From Hellea balneolensis DSM 19091 (GTDB lineage Bacteria; Pseudomonadota; Alphaproteobacteria; Caulobacterales; Maricaulaceae): a stretch of DNA of 64,000 nt. The position numbers and the translations under genes were made by a program. The stretch's first letter is position 1, and each line of letters opens with the position of its first letter. A model generated the notes under the pieces. It saw only the letters and a program-made list of their open reading frames with translations, ran no database searches and was not told the DNA's origin. Where the stretch lies: positions 1 to 64,000 of the forward strand of contig NZ_AUAC01000008.1 of NCBI RefSeq assembly GCF_000428525.1. The letters run 5' to 3'. Shown piece after piece: positions 1 through 9,846 of this stretch.

Positions 1-3000
1 ATCAGCGCGTCCATATCGAAGACTTCATTGATATCTGCTGCGAAGGCGTTGGGGTCATCCAGTGGTTCTGAAAATAACGGGCCTTCAAAGGTGAAGGTGT
101 TACTTGGCAAGTCCGCAAGGTTTACCCCGACAATGGTGAGTGTGTTTCCATTTCCAAAATCAAAGATGACATTGGCGCCCGCATCCGTGCCTACAGCCAG
201 GATTTCAGCCTCGGTATCAAAGTCAGGGTCCCCGCCCAATATTGAAATCTGTTCGTTGATAAAAAAGCCTTGGATAACATCGGCGCCGCCGCCCGTAACA
301 TCATAAGCGAAGGTATCAAGTCCCGCACCGCCATTGAGGCTATCATTCGAGCCGTTCATCCCCAGCAGATAATCATTCCCGCCATTACCAAGCAAGACGC
401 CTGAAGCATTGATAATATCATCGCCTGACGAGCCAAAATAGCGTTCTATATTTGTATATGTATCCCCCGCAGCGTCGCCGCCTACGCCGATGCCGTTTTG
501 TATCGCGATAGGGCCAGACGCGAGATAAGAGACAGAATCCGTTCCATCGCCTCCATCGTGACTGTCTGCCCCTGCGCCGCCAAAGAAGAAATCATTCCCC
601 GCGCCGCCGCTCATGATGTCATCGCCGTCTTGACCGAAAATGGTATCAACACCATCGCCCCCATCAATGATGTCATTACCGTCGCCGCCCAGCAGGCGGT
701 CATTCCCGCCTTCCCCGTTTAAGGTATCGTCACCATTGCGGCCTTCCAGGCGGTTATCTCGAAAATCACCGGTAATATTATCATCGAAATTGGACCCCCA
801 AACCCACTCAATACCAGAGAATGTATCGCCCGCGGCTTCACCCGCCGTCCCGCCGATGGTCAAGTCAAGGGTAACGCCAGCCATAGCCTCTGTGTAGACC
901 GCTATGTCAAAGCCCTGACCACCATTTAAGATATCAGCACCATTGCCTCCAAAGAGACGGTCATTACCCATATCTCCATTGAGAGTGTCATCTCCATCAA
1001 AACCACGCAGTTCATTGGTACTATTATTGCCCGTGATGCTGTCATTAAGGTCAGACCCGTAAACGGCCTCTATACCAAAATAGGTGTCGCCATCAGCATC
1101 GCCGCTTATACCTCCAGTTTGCATATCCAAAGTTACAGCCGCAGTTGCGAGGCTGTAATTGGCAATATCAAAACCTGAGCCGCCATTTAATTGGTCTGCG
1201 CCCGCAGAACCGTAAAGCGAATCGTTCCCGTCTTGACCGCGCTGAATATCATTGCCGTCACCGCCATAAATACGGTCAATACCTCCGCCGCCATTGATCA
1301 CATCATTGCCGTCTTCGCCATAGAAAAACTCATTGGCGCCTGAGCCTGTGATAATGTCGTTAAAGTTGGATAGGTAGTAGCGCTCTATGCTGGAATATGT
1401 ATCGCCAGCAGCTTCGCCAAATGTTCCGCCAGTCTCGACATTAAAGCGAACACCCGAAGACGCGCCACGATAGTCAACGGTGTCAAAGTCATCGCCCCCA
1501 TCTAAAACATCTGCACCTTCACCGCCAATTAAAGTATCAGCACCATCATCACCTTCGAGTATATCATCACCTGTTCCCCCGTAGATGATATCATTCCCAT
1601 TATAAGCGATTAATCGATCATTTCCACTCCCTCCGAAAAGCTGGTTATTTGCGTAAAAGCCTCCAATTAGCACATCGTCACCAGCGCCCCCGAACAGTAT
1701 ATCGTCACTGTAACTGGACGCTGAAATTCTGTCATCAAAAGACGTTCCAATAATTTGCTCAAACCCGTAAATAAGGTGATCATTTATTACAGTTCCAGGA
1801 ATTCCTATAGCGACGGTTCCATTACTACCTAACCCAGCAATTATTGGGTCTGATAGACTGCTGTAATCTAAGATATCAAACCCTGCGCCACCATCCAGAA
1901 CATCATTACCATAACTACCAAGAACGGTATCATTACCTTCATTACCAATTAAGTAGTCATTTCCCTCATTCCCATTGAGTAGGTCTCCTCCCAAGCCCCC
2001 ATATATGTAATCATTGCCTGTTCCGCCATTTAGCGTATCGTTACCAACCCCGCCGAACACCCAGTCATTTCCTTCAAGACCATTGAAGACATCATCTCCT
2101 CCAAGAAGGTCATAAGCACTATCATTTGCCGACCCTAAAACTTCATCATTATTTTCGGTGAAGAATGAAATAACTGGTATATCGGAAGGATCAAATATGA
2201 TGTTATCAGAAGAAGTGCCAGCGAATCTAACCGATTCTATATTTGTTAATGTATCAATCTCCGCATTCAATTTAATGACAGCAAAAGTCCCGTCACCGTT
2301 ATTAATCAGTGAATAACCACGAAGAGAGCTGTAACTAATAGAGTCAAAACCGCTGCCGCCATCATAGATATCGTCCCCTTCACTTGTGCCAAAAGAGTCA
2401 TCACCCTCTTCGCCATAAAGCGTATCATTCCCACTTTCACCACGGATATAATCATCGCCTTCACCGCCATGTATTGTGTCATCGTCATTGCCGCCAAGTA
2501 GATTATCGTTTCCATCACCGCCATAAATAAGGTCATTGCCGAAACCCCCTGGAATATAGTCATCGCCACCAAAGCCATATAAAGCGTCACTATTAACAGA
2601 CCCGTATATATCGTCGCTGAATTCACTACCCCAAGCGCCCTCAAAGGCATTCAATGAGTCTGTGGCTTGACCATTTTCAAATACAATTGAACTTAGCCGA
2701 ATATCGACTCGCTGTAAGGCGTCTCTGTAACTCACAATATCAAAGCCATCACCGCCATCGAGTGCATCTGTCCCAAGGTTGCCGGAAATGATATCGTCAC
2801 CATCACCCCCATAAATTAGATCTTCCCCTTCTCCGCCGGATAAAATATCATTCCCAGAACGGCCATAAATCGTGTCATTTCCACCGAAACCATTGACCGT
2901 GTCGTTACCGCTAAGGGCGTCCAAAACATTGCTGGCCGCCGTTCCGTCAAAGACATCATCGCCTTCCGTAAAGATCGGCCCATTGAAAAATATGATCTCA

Positions 3001-4514
3001 ATTGTGCCGTCTGAAAATTCAAGAAAATCAATATTGGATAATATATCAGCCCCTTCGTTTCCCTGATTGTCAGTCAGAATATAAGTCCCATCTCCGTTAT
3101 CAATAAGTGTAAAATCAGTAGATTGTCCTACATATCTAGCTGTATTCTCATCTGCTCCACCCTCGAGGGTATCATCACCTAAGCCACCTTCTAAGGTATC
3201 GTTGCCTTCCCCACCATTTAAGGTATCTGCACCTGCGCCGCCGCTAATAACGTCATCTCCGCCCAAACCATTTACGATATCATTGCCGCCTAAAGCATCG
3301 ACCGTATCTCCAATAAAACTTCCTTCGACAATATCGTCATTTTCGGTGAACGCGCCGGGGTTAAAGAATTGAACAGCAATCATTTGATCTGAAAAAGAAA
3401 GAACCTCAATACCTTCTAAAAGATCCGTTCCATCAAAGCCGAAATTGGCTGTGATTGAGTAGGTTCCATCGCCATTATCAACCAGGGTATGAAGGCGGGC
3501 TAAACGTGAATAAATTGCGATGTCATTGCCATCACCACCAATAAGAGTATCATCACCTGCCCGGCCATTTAATATGTCATCGCCGGCACGCCCCATAAGT
3601 AAATTATCAGCACTATTGCCAGAAAACTCATCATCGCCAGCAGTGCCTCCTATGGACTCAATACTGACATAGGTATCGCGGCTCTGAGGGCCTGTTCGTT
3701 GCGACTGTAAATCCGACCTAATACCATTCGAAATATCATTGTAATCTGAAATTTCATCGTAATTTGAAAAGTCTATGGTATCAAATCCATCTCCGCCATT
3801 GAAGGTGTTATAGCCTCCCGAACCATAGAATATGTCATCGCCATCGCCGCCAAGCCGAGTGTGGCCATTACCTCCATAGATAACGTCATTTCCAGCCTCA
3901 CCGTAAATAATAGTGTCACGACCCGCGGTTCTCGCATCTATTAAATCATCGCCCTCTCCGCCATAGATAAAAAACCGAAAGTCTGAAAATCCACTTATCT
4001 CATCATCAAATGATGAGAGTTGGAAGGTGGTAATGCCATCATAAACATCTCCGTTCGCATCGCCTTCTGTGCCTCCGGTTTCTACATTTACGACAACACG
4101 AGCCGTCGAAGTGCTATAATCAACGGTATCGAAACCCGGGCCGCCAAAAAATGCATCCGCGCCAGCGCCGCCAATAAGAATATCGTTACCTGCGCCGCCG
4201 TTCAGAATATCATCCCCGTCGCCACCATTGAGAATATCTACACCATCTCCTCCATTAAGAATATCATTACCCCCAAGGCCATTAAGCGTATCGTCACCTT
4301 CAAATCCGTTGAGAACATCCACATCTTCCGTTCCCTCTAGAGTGTCATCACCGGGCGTTCCGTCAATATCGGCATACAGCGGGAGGTGAGTGGGCGGAGC
4401 TGCTATATATGGCAAGACAAAAGCAGTAAAATTTTGTGAAAAGACAGAACCGACTAAGCTTGCGTCCATATTAAACTCAAGCCCGTCAAAATCATACTCA
4501 AAAAAACGGCGCAT
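1..4514 (-). CDS. Giant RTX / hemolysin-type calcium-binding repeat protein (C-terminus beyond window edge)
   Basis: The frame is open from an ATG at 4514, preceded by GGGGA about 7 bases upstream, to the left edge, giving at least 1,504 residues. The N-terminus (MRRFFEYDFDGLEFNMDASL) has no signal peptide. From about residue 50 it is dense in nonapeptide calcium-binding repeats of the GGxGxDxLx type. At about eight places these are interrupted by a spacer resembling GGTxGDAxGDTYxxIE, at roughly 250-350 base intervals in the clearest stretches. The last visible part (about 300 down to 3) leaves the repeats and contains FGNGNTLTIVGVNLADL, a motif common near the C-terminal end of type I secretion substrates, so the stop is probably close to the edge. 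The likely role is a secreted or surface-attached calcium-folded protein exported by a type I ABC system. No transporter genes are visible here. No catalytic domain is recognisable, so adhesin, S-layer-like or enzyme scaffold all remain open. Confidence 0.88.
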   Translation of the reverse strand, partial: MRRFFEYDFDGLEFNMDASLVGSVFSQNFTAFVLPYIAAPPTHLPLYADIDGTPGDDTLEGTEDVDVLNGFEGDDTLNGLGGNDILNGGDGVDILNGGDGDDILNGGAGNDILIGGAGADAFFGGPGFDTVDYSTSTARVVVNVETGGTEGDANGDVYDGITTFQLSSFDDEISGFSDFRFFIYGGEGDDLIDARTAGRDTIIYGEAGNDVIYGGNGHTRLGGDGDDIFYGSGGYNTFNGGDGFDTIDFSNYDEISDYNDISNGIRSDLQSQRTGPQSRDTYVSIESIGGTAGDDEFSGNSADNLLMGRAGDDILNGRAGDDTLIGGDGNDIAIYSRLARLHTLVDNGDGTYSITANFGFDGTDLLEGIEVLSFSDQMIAVQFFNPGAFTENDDIVEGSFIGDTVDALGGNDIVNGLGGDDVISGGAGADTLNGGEGNDTLEGGLGDDTLEGGADENTARYVGQSTDFTLIDNGDGTYILTDNQGNEGADILSNIDFLEFSDGTIEIIFFNGPIFTEGDDVFDGTAASNVLDALSGNDTVNGFGGNDTIYGRSGNDILSGGEGEDLIYGGDGDDIISGNLGTDALDGGDGFDIVSYRDALQRVDIRLSSIVFENGQATDSLNAFEGAWGSEFSDDIYGSVNSDALYGFGGDDYIPGGFGNDLIYGGDGNDNLLGGNDDDTIHGGEGDDYIRGESGNDTLYGEEGDDSFGTSEGDDIYDGGSGFDSISYSSLRGYSLINNGDGTFAVIKLNAEIDTLTNIESVRFAGTSSDNIIFDPSDIPVISFFTENNDEVLGSANDSAYDLLGGDDVFNGLEGNDWVFGGVGNDTLNGGTGNDYIYGGLGGDLLNGNEGNDYLIGNEGNDTVLGSYGNDVLDGGAGFDILDYSSLSDPIIAGLGSNGTVAIGIPGTVINDHLIYGFEQIIGTSFDDRISASSYSDDILFGGAGDDVLIGGFYANNQLFGGSGNDRLIAYNGNDIIYGGTGDDILEGDDGADTLIGGEGADVLDGGDDFDTVDYRGASSGVRFNVETGGTFGEAAGDTYSSIERYYLSNFNDIITGSGANEFFYGEDGNDVINGGGGIDRIYGGDGNDIQRGQDGNDSLYGSAGADQLNGGSGFDIANYSLATAAVTLDMQTGGISGDADGDTYFGIEAVYGSDLNDSITGNNSTNELRGFDGDDTLNGDMGNDRLFGGNGADILNGGQGFDIAVYTEAMAGVTLDLTIGGTAGEAAGDTFSGIEWVWGSNFDDNITGDFRDNRLEGRNGDDTLNGEGGNDRLLGGDGNDIIDGGDGVDTIFGQDGDDIMSGGAGNDFFFGGAGADSHDGGDGTDSVSYLASGPIAIQNGIGVGGDAAGDTYTNIERYFGSSGDDIINASGVLLGNGGNDYLLGMNGSNDSLNGGAGLDTFAYDVTGGGADVIQGFFINEQISILGGDPDFDTEAEILAVGTDAGANVIFDFGNGNTLTIVGVNLADLPSNTFTFEGPLFSEPLDDPNAFAADINEVFDMDAL

Positions 4515-4549
4515 GTGGTAGTCCCCAATCTATAATTGAACTATACGTA

Positions 4550-4855
4550 TCAGACACTCACGGGCAATTCAACGCACTGCCCCGCACTCGCCTCTAGGGA
4601 AAACGCATGTATTTGCGCGATTTCCTCTGAGAGCACATCCAAAACGGCGCGGTGCTTGGCTAATCGGCTCAAGCCTTCGAACTTATCGCTTATAATCACC
4701 ACATGAAAATGGCTCTCGGCACTGCCGCCATCCGCCGCGTGTTCATGGGCGCCGCGGTGATGTGCGTGCTTATGGCTCTCATCAATCACCTCTAGCTGCG
4801 ACGGGTTGAAACTTTGCTTAAGTTTTTCCTTGATTGATGACGCGATAATGCCCAT
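4550..4855 (-). CDS. bolA: BolA family protein
   Basis: 101 residues with the BolA fold pattern. A helix-rich start (IKEKLKQSFNPSQLEVIDES) is followed by a His-rich insert (HKHAHHRGAHEHA), the core strand ESHFHVVIISDKFEGLSRLAKHR and the C-terminal helix with EIAQIHAFSLEA. BolA proteins partner monothiol glutaredoxins and bind or transfer [2Fe-2S] clusters, and several act in iron signalling. In alphaproteobacteria a bolA gene often lies next to a DnaJ-domain gene and cobS, as here, where the J-domain gene is divergent 55 bases away. The insert adds extra histidines that could affect metal binding (inference). The family call is firm; the specific paralog is uncertain. Confidence 0.9.
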   Translation of the reverse strand: MGIIASSIKEKLKQSFNPSQLEVIDESHKHAHHRGAHEHAADGGSAESHFHVVIISDKFEGLSRLAKHRAVLDVLSEEIAQIHAFSLEASAGQCVELPVSV

Positions 4856-4910
4856 TTTGTGCAGTCCTTAAAAACAACCCTAATTTCAACTCTTAACGTA
4901 TATAGGCAAT

Positions 4911-5531
4911 ATGGCAGGTAATTACGAATATAAACCCAAAGGCATCGATATCCGTGTCAATAAGGGTAAAAAGAAAGTCGATCCGAACCAGATGGAATGT
5001 GACTGGGCCGGGTGTGTGTCTATGGGCGGATGTAAAGCGCCAAAAAGTCCTGACCGTCTGCGCGAATATTATAATTTCTGCACTATTCATGCGCGCGAAT
5101 ATAATAAGAACTGGAACTTCTTCTCAAATATGAGCGACGAAGATATTGCCGAGTGGCAAGTCGGCGCGCGTCATGGTCACCGCCCGACATGGGACGTGAA
5201 GAAGAACACCGCTGAACGCGCCAAAGCACAGACAAAGCGTAAGGCAGGGTCAACTGCCGCCACCGCAGAAGGCTATAATATTTTTGGTGAAGGCAAAATC
5301 GGCAATCAAACCGAAGCGCCGCGCCGCCGCAGCCTGTCTAAGATGCAAATGAAAGCGCTCAATGATTTGGGGCTTGATGATACCGCGACCAAAGATGATG
5401 TGCGCAAACGCTACACACAGCTGGTCAAACAGCTCCATCCCGATGCCAACCAAGGCAAGCGTAACACCGAAGAAAGCTTCCAACGTGTTGTCAGCGCCAT
5501 GAAGGTTCTTAAAACAACAAATCTGGGCTAA
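4911..5531 (+). CDS. J-domain (DnaJ-like) protein adjacent to cobS
   Basis: 206 residues. The C-terminal 60 residues form a J domain (KALNDLGLDDTATKDDVRKR...), with the diagnostic HPD tripeptide in QLHPDANQGKRN near residue 177. The N-terminal two thirds contain spaced cysteines (CDWAGCVSMGGCK and FCTIHAREYN), a possible small metal site, and a conserved aromatic stretch. There is no Gly/Phe region and no DnaJ zinc finger, so this is a class C J protein that would stimulate DnaK on specific clients. It lies 38 bases upstream of cobS in the same direction, a common alphaproteobacterial arrangement, and is probably cotranscribed with it. The client protein is unknown. Confidence 0.85.
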   Translation: MAGNYEYKPKGIDIRVNKGKKKVDPNQMECDWAGCVSMGGCKAPKSPDRLREYYNFCTIHAREYNKNWNFFSNMSDEDIAEWQVGARHGHRPTWDVKKNTAERAKAQTKRKAGSTAATAEGYNIFGEGKIGNQTEAPRRRSLSKMQMKALNDLGLDDTATKDDVRKRYTQLVKQLHPDANQGKRNTEESFQRVVSAMKVLKTTNLG

Positions 5532-5569
5532 GCCAGACCTACAAATTCTCCATATAACGGATTAACGAC

Positions 5570-6553
5570 ATGAGTGACCAATTCCCTATTTTTGAGCCCG
5601 ACATTATGGTCTCGGCGCGTGAGGTTTTTAATGTCGATTTCGACATGGAGGTTCCCGCCTTTAGCAAGACTAGCGAAAATGTGCCGCCCATCGATAATGC
5701 CTATATTTTTGATGATAAAACCACACAGGCCATCTGCGCAGGTTTCGCCCATGACCGCCGCGTTATGGTACAAGGCTATCACGGCACGGGTAAATCCACC
5801 CATATCGAACAAGTCGCCGCACGGCTTAACTGGCCGATGGTGCGGGTGAACCTCGACAGCCATGTCAGCCGTATCGATCTGGTCGGGAAAGACGCGATTG
5901 TCCTAAAAGACGGGAAACAAATTACAGAATTCCGCGAGGGGCTCCTCCCCTGGGCGCTGCAACATCCTGTCGCGCTCGTCTTTGATGAATATGATGCGGG
6001 CCGTCCGGATGTCATGTTCGTGATTCAGCGCGTGCTCGAAGCGCAAGGCCGCCTCACCCTGCTCGACCAAAACCGCGTGATAACACCCCATAAAGCGTTT
6101 CGCCTTTTCGCGACGACCAACACGGTTGGCCTCGGCGATACGTCTGGTCTTTATCACGGGACACAGCAAATCAACCAAGGCCAGATGGACCGCTGGAGCA
6201 TTGTCTGTCAGCTCAACTATCTCTCTCACGCCGAAGAAGAAGCTATCGTCCTTGCCAAATCCCCGACTTACGACAACGCCGAAGGTAAAGACCTGATTGC
6301 GAGCATGGTCCGCGTCGCCGACATGACACGGCAAAGCTTTATCGCAGGTGATATCTCAACGGTCATGTCCCCGCGTACGGTGATGAACTGGGCCGAAAAT
6401 GCCCGCATCTTTGACGGTGATATCGCGCAGGCGTTTAGGCTGACATTCCTGAATAAATGTGATGAGCTAGAGCGGCCTATTATTTCTGAATTTTATCAGC
6501 GGGCCTTTGGGAAAGATTTACCAGAAAGTGCCGCTACTGTGATGGTCGCTTAG
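5570..6553 (+). CDS. cobS: Cobaltochelatase subunit CobS (AAA+ ATPase)
   Basis: 327 residues, the usual CobS length. Walker A is GYHGTGKST at residues 69-77. Walker B is [12 protein letters not shown] near residues 135-146. A sensor region [11 protein letters not shown] follows, then the C-terminal AAA+ lid. CobS forms a hexameric ring with CobT that drives cobalt insertion by CobN into hydrogenobyrinic acid a,c-diamide in aerobic cobalamin synthesis. No cobN or other cobalamin gene is in the window, so only the ATPase pair is seen. The start ATG follows GATTAACGAC after the J-domain gene. Downstream, its usual partner cobT is separated by an opposite-strand gene. Confidence 0.95.
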   Translation: MSDQFPIFEPDIMVSAREVFNVDFDMEVPAFSKTSENVPPIDNAYIFDDKTTQAICAGFAHDRRVMVQGYHGTGKSTHIEQVAARLNWPMVRVNLDSHVSRIDLVGKDAIVLKDGKQITEFREGLLPWALQHPVALVFDEYDAGRPDVMFVIQRVLEAQGRLTLLDQNRVITPHKAFRLFATTNTVGLGDTSGLYHGTQQINQGQMDRWSIVCQLNYLSHAEEEAIVLAKSPTYDNAEGKDLIASMVRVADMTRQSFIAGDISTVMSPRTVMNWAENARIFDGDIAQAFRLTFLNKCDELERPIISEFYQRAFGKDLPESAATVMVA

Positions 6554-6571
6554 TAACGATACATCCCACAC

Positions 6572-6649
6572 CCGTTCATCCCCGCGCAGGCGGGGATCCA
6601 GAATTAAAAACTCTCACAACTGGGTCCCCGCTTTCGCGGGGATGAACGG
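6572..6649. repeat. Inverted pair of short intergenic palindromes
   Basis: CCGTTCATCCCCGCG at 6572 and its exact reverse complement CGCGGGGATGAACGG ending at 6649 enclose a short AT-rich centre. Each half also has an internal hairpin (CCCCGCGCAGGCGGGG and CCCCGCTTTCGCGGGG), and both carry a GGATCCAG/CTGGGTCC-like inner edge. The layout resembles dispersed REP/BIME-like extragenic palindromes of proteobacteria. It lies between the convergent ends of cobS and the nuclease-like gene and could also stop transcription from both sides. Confidence 0.75.
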
Positions 6650-6658
6650 ATTAGTTAT

Positions 6659-7921
6659 TCAAGTTTGAATGTAAGTTTCAGCAAAAAACTTTGTTTGCGT
6701 TTCCAAAAACTCAATCATCTTCTTGCGGCTTCTAATGTTTTTAGCGGCCCCGGTAGGCGTATACTGGATTATAATCTGAGATAAGTTATCGCTTTTCGGG
6801 TGAATGATTTTTGAGTCTTTTAGCGTGTCTTCTTTTGCATCAATCATAGCTTCGGACATGGAGCTATCCGTCATATCTCTATATCGGCTCCATTTCGCAA
6901 ACAATCTTACATCTGAATGGTCGCCCCACTCGTCCTCAGTCTCATTATCTCGGAAAGTATCAAGAAACCGCTCAATTTGCTTATAAGGCGTCTTTACTTT
7001 CGAGGTGGGTTCATGCGCTGTTTCAAATTTTATACAGCGCCCATTTATGTCAACCAATACATTTAAATACTTGCCATCAGGCAATGCAAAGCGTGCTCTT
7101 AAATCCCCTGTTTTTTTCAAATAGCTTTCAGCAGCGTCCTTCCGAAGTTCGAGTGTTTTTTCGTCGTGGATTTCAGAAACTCTTTCATCAAAACACTCAG
7201 ATAAGATTAAAGACAAATCGGACGTTTCCTGAAACCAACCTGAAATTACATCATCGGTATCGTCTGATTTAGGACGTCCGCCGTCACGCAAAACATCTAC
7301 AAAATCAGACCAACATTTCGGCATCTGATTAAAACCATGGATGCCTGATTTTTCATGACTTAGAAACTCAATAAATTGTTCCAAAATTTTTGTTTCTACA
7401 AAGTCTAAATCTTGTTGCCGCAGACCTATTCCTGCTTGGAATTTTATGTAGCGCCAAGACCAGTGAAAGTGCGGGATTTTTCGTAAACGTTTTTCGGCGG
7501 GCTTTAGTCGGAGTGGTGGGTGTTCCGGGTCAGAACACATCTCATTAGATATGGTTATAAGTGCGTCAACCTTTTCCGAAATAGCTCTGTTTAGATAACG
7601 TCCTAATTGAGCTTGATCTAAATCTCCTGAGCCAATTTTTACTTCAACCAATGCCGTCCAGTCCGTTTTCTGACTCAAAGAAATTAGAGCGTCTGGAATA
7701 TCTTTATTGGAAAGTCTGCCACCTATTGACGGTCGCAACGTGCAATCAAAATCACCTCCTGCTTTATAAGCCCGTTGACCAATCGATTTGAGCAACGCAT
7801 TTCTGAAAGGGTAAACCAACTCTAAGACTGCAAAGAAAATACAGGTTGCCCTGTCTTCGAGACCATTTGTCATCATAGGAAATAAGGTTGCCGCTTGACC
7901 CCCTTTGAATGGTTCTGACAT
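6659..7921 (-). CDS. PD-(D/E)XK nuclease-like protein of unknown function
   Basis: I do not recognise a named family. A plausible restriction-endonuclease-like core is visible: PDALISLS followed 15 residues later by ALVEVKIGSG, giving P-D...E-x-K (residues 76-77 and 93-95 from this start), then DQAQLGRYL, as in many PD-(D/E)XK enzymes. The remaining 300 residues are charged and helical with no known domain. I chose ATG 7921 because GGGGGAA lies a few bases upstream. A TTG at 7984 gives 441 residues but has no ribosome-binding site. The gene is clearly richer in A+T than cobS and cobT, sits between them on the opposite strand, and is followed by a palindromic repeat. These are signs of an insertion, possibly a defence or DNA-processing gene (inference). 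Confidence 0.7.
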   Translation of the reverse strand: MSEPFKGGQAATLFPMMTNGLEDRATCIFFAVLELVYPFRNALLKSIGQRAYKAGGDFDCTLRPSIGGRLSNKDIPDALISLSQKTDWTALVEVKIGSGDLDQAQLGRYLNRAISEKVDALITISNEMCSDPEHPPLRLKPAEKRLRKIPHFHWSWRYIKFQAGIGLRQQDLDFVETKILEQFIEFLSHEKSGIHGFNQMPKCWSDFVDVLRDGGRPKSDDTDDVISGWFQETSDLSLILSECFDERVSEIHDEKTLELRKDAAESYLKKTGDLRARFALPDGKYLNVLVDINGRCIKFETAHEPTSKVKTPYKQIERFLDTFRDNETEDEWGDHSDVRLFAKWSRYRDMTDSSMSEAMIDAKEDTLKDSKIIHPKSDNLSQIIIQYTPTGAAKNIRSRKKMIEFLETQTKFFAETYIQT

Positions 7922-8022
7922 AAGTTCCCCCAGAGAATAATTATAGCCAACTTCAATTGGTGAATCTTTTAACTGACTTGTCAATTAAAAACAGCTTGGA
8001 ATTGTGAAATAAATAAACTCCC

Positions 8023-9846
8023 ATGACCTCCCGTACCCCCATCGACGAATTCAAACGCTCTCTCGCCTCCGCCACCAAAGCCATCTCAGGTGAGCCTGAG
8101 ATGGAGGTGTCTTTTGGCGGGGATGTGGCGGGGATTGTGCGCGATCAGATTATGCTGCCGAGCTTGCCGCCAAAGCCCAAACCTGCACAGATTGCCAAAG
8201 CGCGGGGTGAAGCTGACGGCTTGGCGCTGCGTCTTGCGCTGCATGATAAATTCACCCACGCTAAAAATCAGCCGAGCACTGGCCCGGCCCGCGCGGTCTT
8301 TGAGGCCATGGAGCAAGCCCGTATCGAAGCATTGGGCGGAAAACATTTAGCGGGGCTTGGCGATAACCTTATGGCCTCGCTCTCGGCCCGCGCGGAGCGC
8401 AAAGGCTATGACAAACCCGACATTGCCAAGGATGATAATAGCTTTGCCGAAGCCGTCGGGCTTTATGCGCGCGAAGTCCTGACGGGGCGCAAACTGCCTG
8501 AGAGCTGTAACGGCATTATGTCGGCTTGGCGTATGGAAATAGACGCCAAAGCTGCGCCGCAAATGGAAGCGCTTAAGAACTTGCTCGACAACCAACAAGA
8601 CTTTGGCCGCTCTGTGCGTGACCTGATCCAAGACTTTGACCTCGGCGAAGATTTGGCCGACCCTAATGAGGATGAAGACTCGGATGAGGAAACCTCTGAG
8701 AATGAAGAGGACCAACAGCCTGACCAAACGCCCGACACGCCCCAAGAAGAGCAGCAAGGCCAGACCGAAGTCTCTGACGCCGACGCGCAAGAAGATGACA
8801 GCGCAGAGCCGCAGGATATGGTGGATGCCGAAAATATTGACGGCGAGTCTGACGATAGCGACCAAACACCCAACCCCAATGCGCAGCGCCCGCAACCGAC
8901 AAATCTGCCTGACCCTTACACGGTTTATTCGACCAAACATGATGAAGTCATAAAAGCCGAAGAGCTTTGCGAGACGGAAGAGCTCGACCGTCTGCGCGGT
9001 TATTTGGACGGGCATATGGCCGGGCTATCCTCTGTCATTGCGCGGCTCGCCAACCGTTTGCAACGCCGCCTGCTCGCGCAGCAACAACGCAGCTGGACCT
9101 TCGACCTCGAGGAAGGGATGCTTGATACGGCCCGCCTCACCCGGGTGATTATCGACCCCATGTCGGCGCTGACGTTTAAGGAAGAAAAAGAAACCGATTT
9201 CCGCGATACGGTGGTGACGATCCTGATTGATAATTCCGGCTCTATGCGCGGGCGGCCTATTATGGTTGCGGCGGTCTGCGCGGATATCATGGCGAGAACG
9301 CTAGAGCGCTGCGGCGTGAAGGCGGAAATTCTGGGCTTTACCACGCGGGCTTGGAAGGGCGGACGCAGTTTCCAAGATTGGATGGCGGCGGGCAAGCCGC
9401 CCATGCCGGGCCGCCTCAATGACTTACGCCACATCATTTATAAATCCGCTGATATGCCCTGGCGCCGCGCCAAGCGGAATCTCGGCCTAATGATGCGCGA
9501 AGGCCTCCTGAAAGAGAACATTGACGGCGAAGCGCTCGAATGGGCCTATCGCCGCCTCATGGCTCGCCCCGAACAGAGACGCATTATGATGGTCATCTCC
9601 GACGGCGCCCCCGTGGATGACGCCACCCAAAGCCAGAATAAAACGGGAATGCTTGAGTCCCACCTGCGCATGGTCATAGACAAGATAGAAAACCGCAGCG
9701 AAGTCGAGTTAGTCGCGATTGGTATCGGTCATGATGTGACCCGGTGGTACAAACGCGCCGTCACGATTATGGATGTGGAACAATTGGGCGGAGCCATGAC
9801 GGAGAAGTTGGCTGAGTTGTTTGATGACGCTAGCGGGCGGCGGTAA
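8023..9846 (+). CDS. cobT: Cobaltochelatase subunit CobT (VWA domain)
   Basis: 607 residues with the CobT layout. There is a helical N-terminal part and a long acidic linker at about residues 205-290 (runs of D/E, Q and P, starting [15 protein letters not shown]). A C-terminal von Willebrand A domain opens with [14 protein letters not shown] near residue 400, where DNSGSM is the MIDAS motif (DxSxS). CobT is the MIDAS partner of the CobS ATPase ring in the CobNST magnesium-chelatase-like complex. Its start is 101 bases from the 7921 start of the divergent nuclease-like gene. The two subunits are normally adjacent, so the intervening gene is unusual. Confidence 0.94.
   Translation: MTSRTPIDEFKRSLASATKAISGEPEMEVSFGGDVAGIVRDQIMLPSLPPKPKPAQIAKARGEADGLALRLALHDKFTHAKNQPSTGPARAVFEAMEQARIEALGGKHLAGLGDNLMASLSARAERKGYDKPDIAKDDNSFAEAVGLYAREVLTGRKLPESCNGIMSAWRMEIDAKAAPQMEALKNLLDNQQDFGRSVRDLIQDFDLGEDLADPNEDEDSDEETSENEEDQQPDQTPDTPQEEQQGQTEVSDADAQEDDSAEPQDMVDAENIDGESDDSDQTPNPNAQRPQPTNLPDPYTVYSTKHDEVIKAEELCETEELDRLRGYLDGHMAGLSSVIARLANRLQRRLLAQQQRSWTFDLEEGMLDTARLTRVIIDPMSALTFKEEKETDFRDTVVTILIDNSGSMRGRPIMVAAVCADIMARTLERCGVKAEILGFTTRAWKGGRSFQDWMAAGKPPMPGRLNDLRHIIYKSADMPWRRAKRNLGLMMREGLLKENIDGEALEWAYRRLMARPEQRRIMMVISDGAPVDDATQSQNKTGMLESHLRMVIDKIENRSEVELVAIGIGHDVTRWYKRAVTIMDVEQLGGAMTEKLAELFDDASGRR

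Noticed and set aside
28-4340. Several plus- and minus-strand open frames of 60-110 codons inside the first 4.3 kb
   Set aside because: They are other-frame readings of RTX nonapeptide DNA, which is repetitive and stop-poor in several frames.
8347-9015. 222-codon minus-strand frame opposite cobT
   Set aside because: It is antisense to the acidic linker of cobT, whose GA-rich codons make the opposite strand stop-poor.
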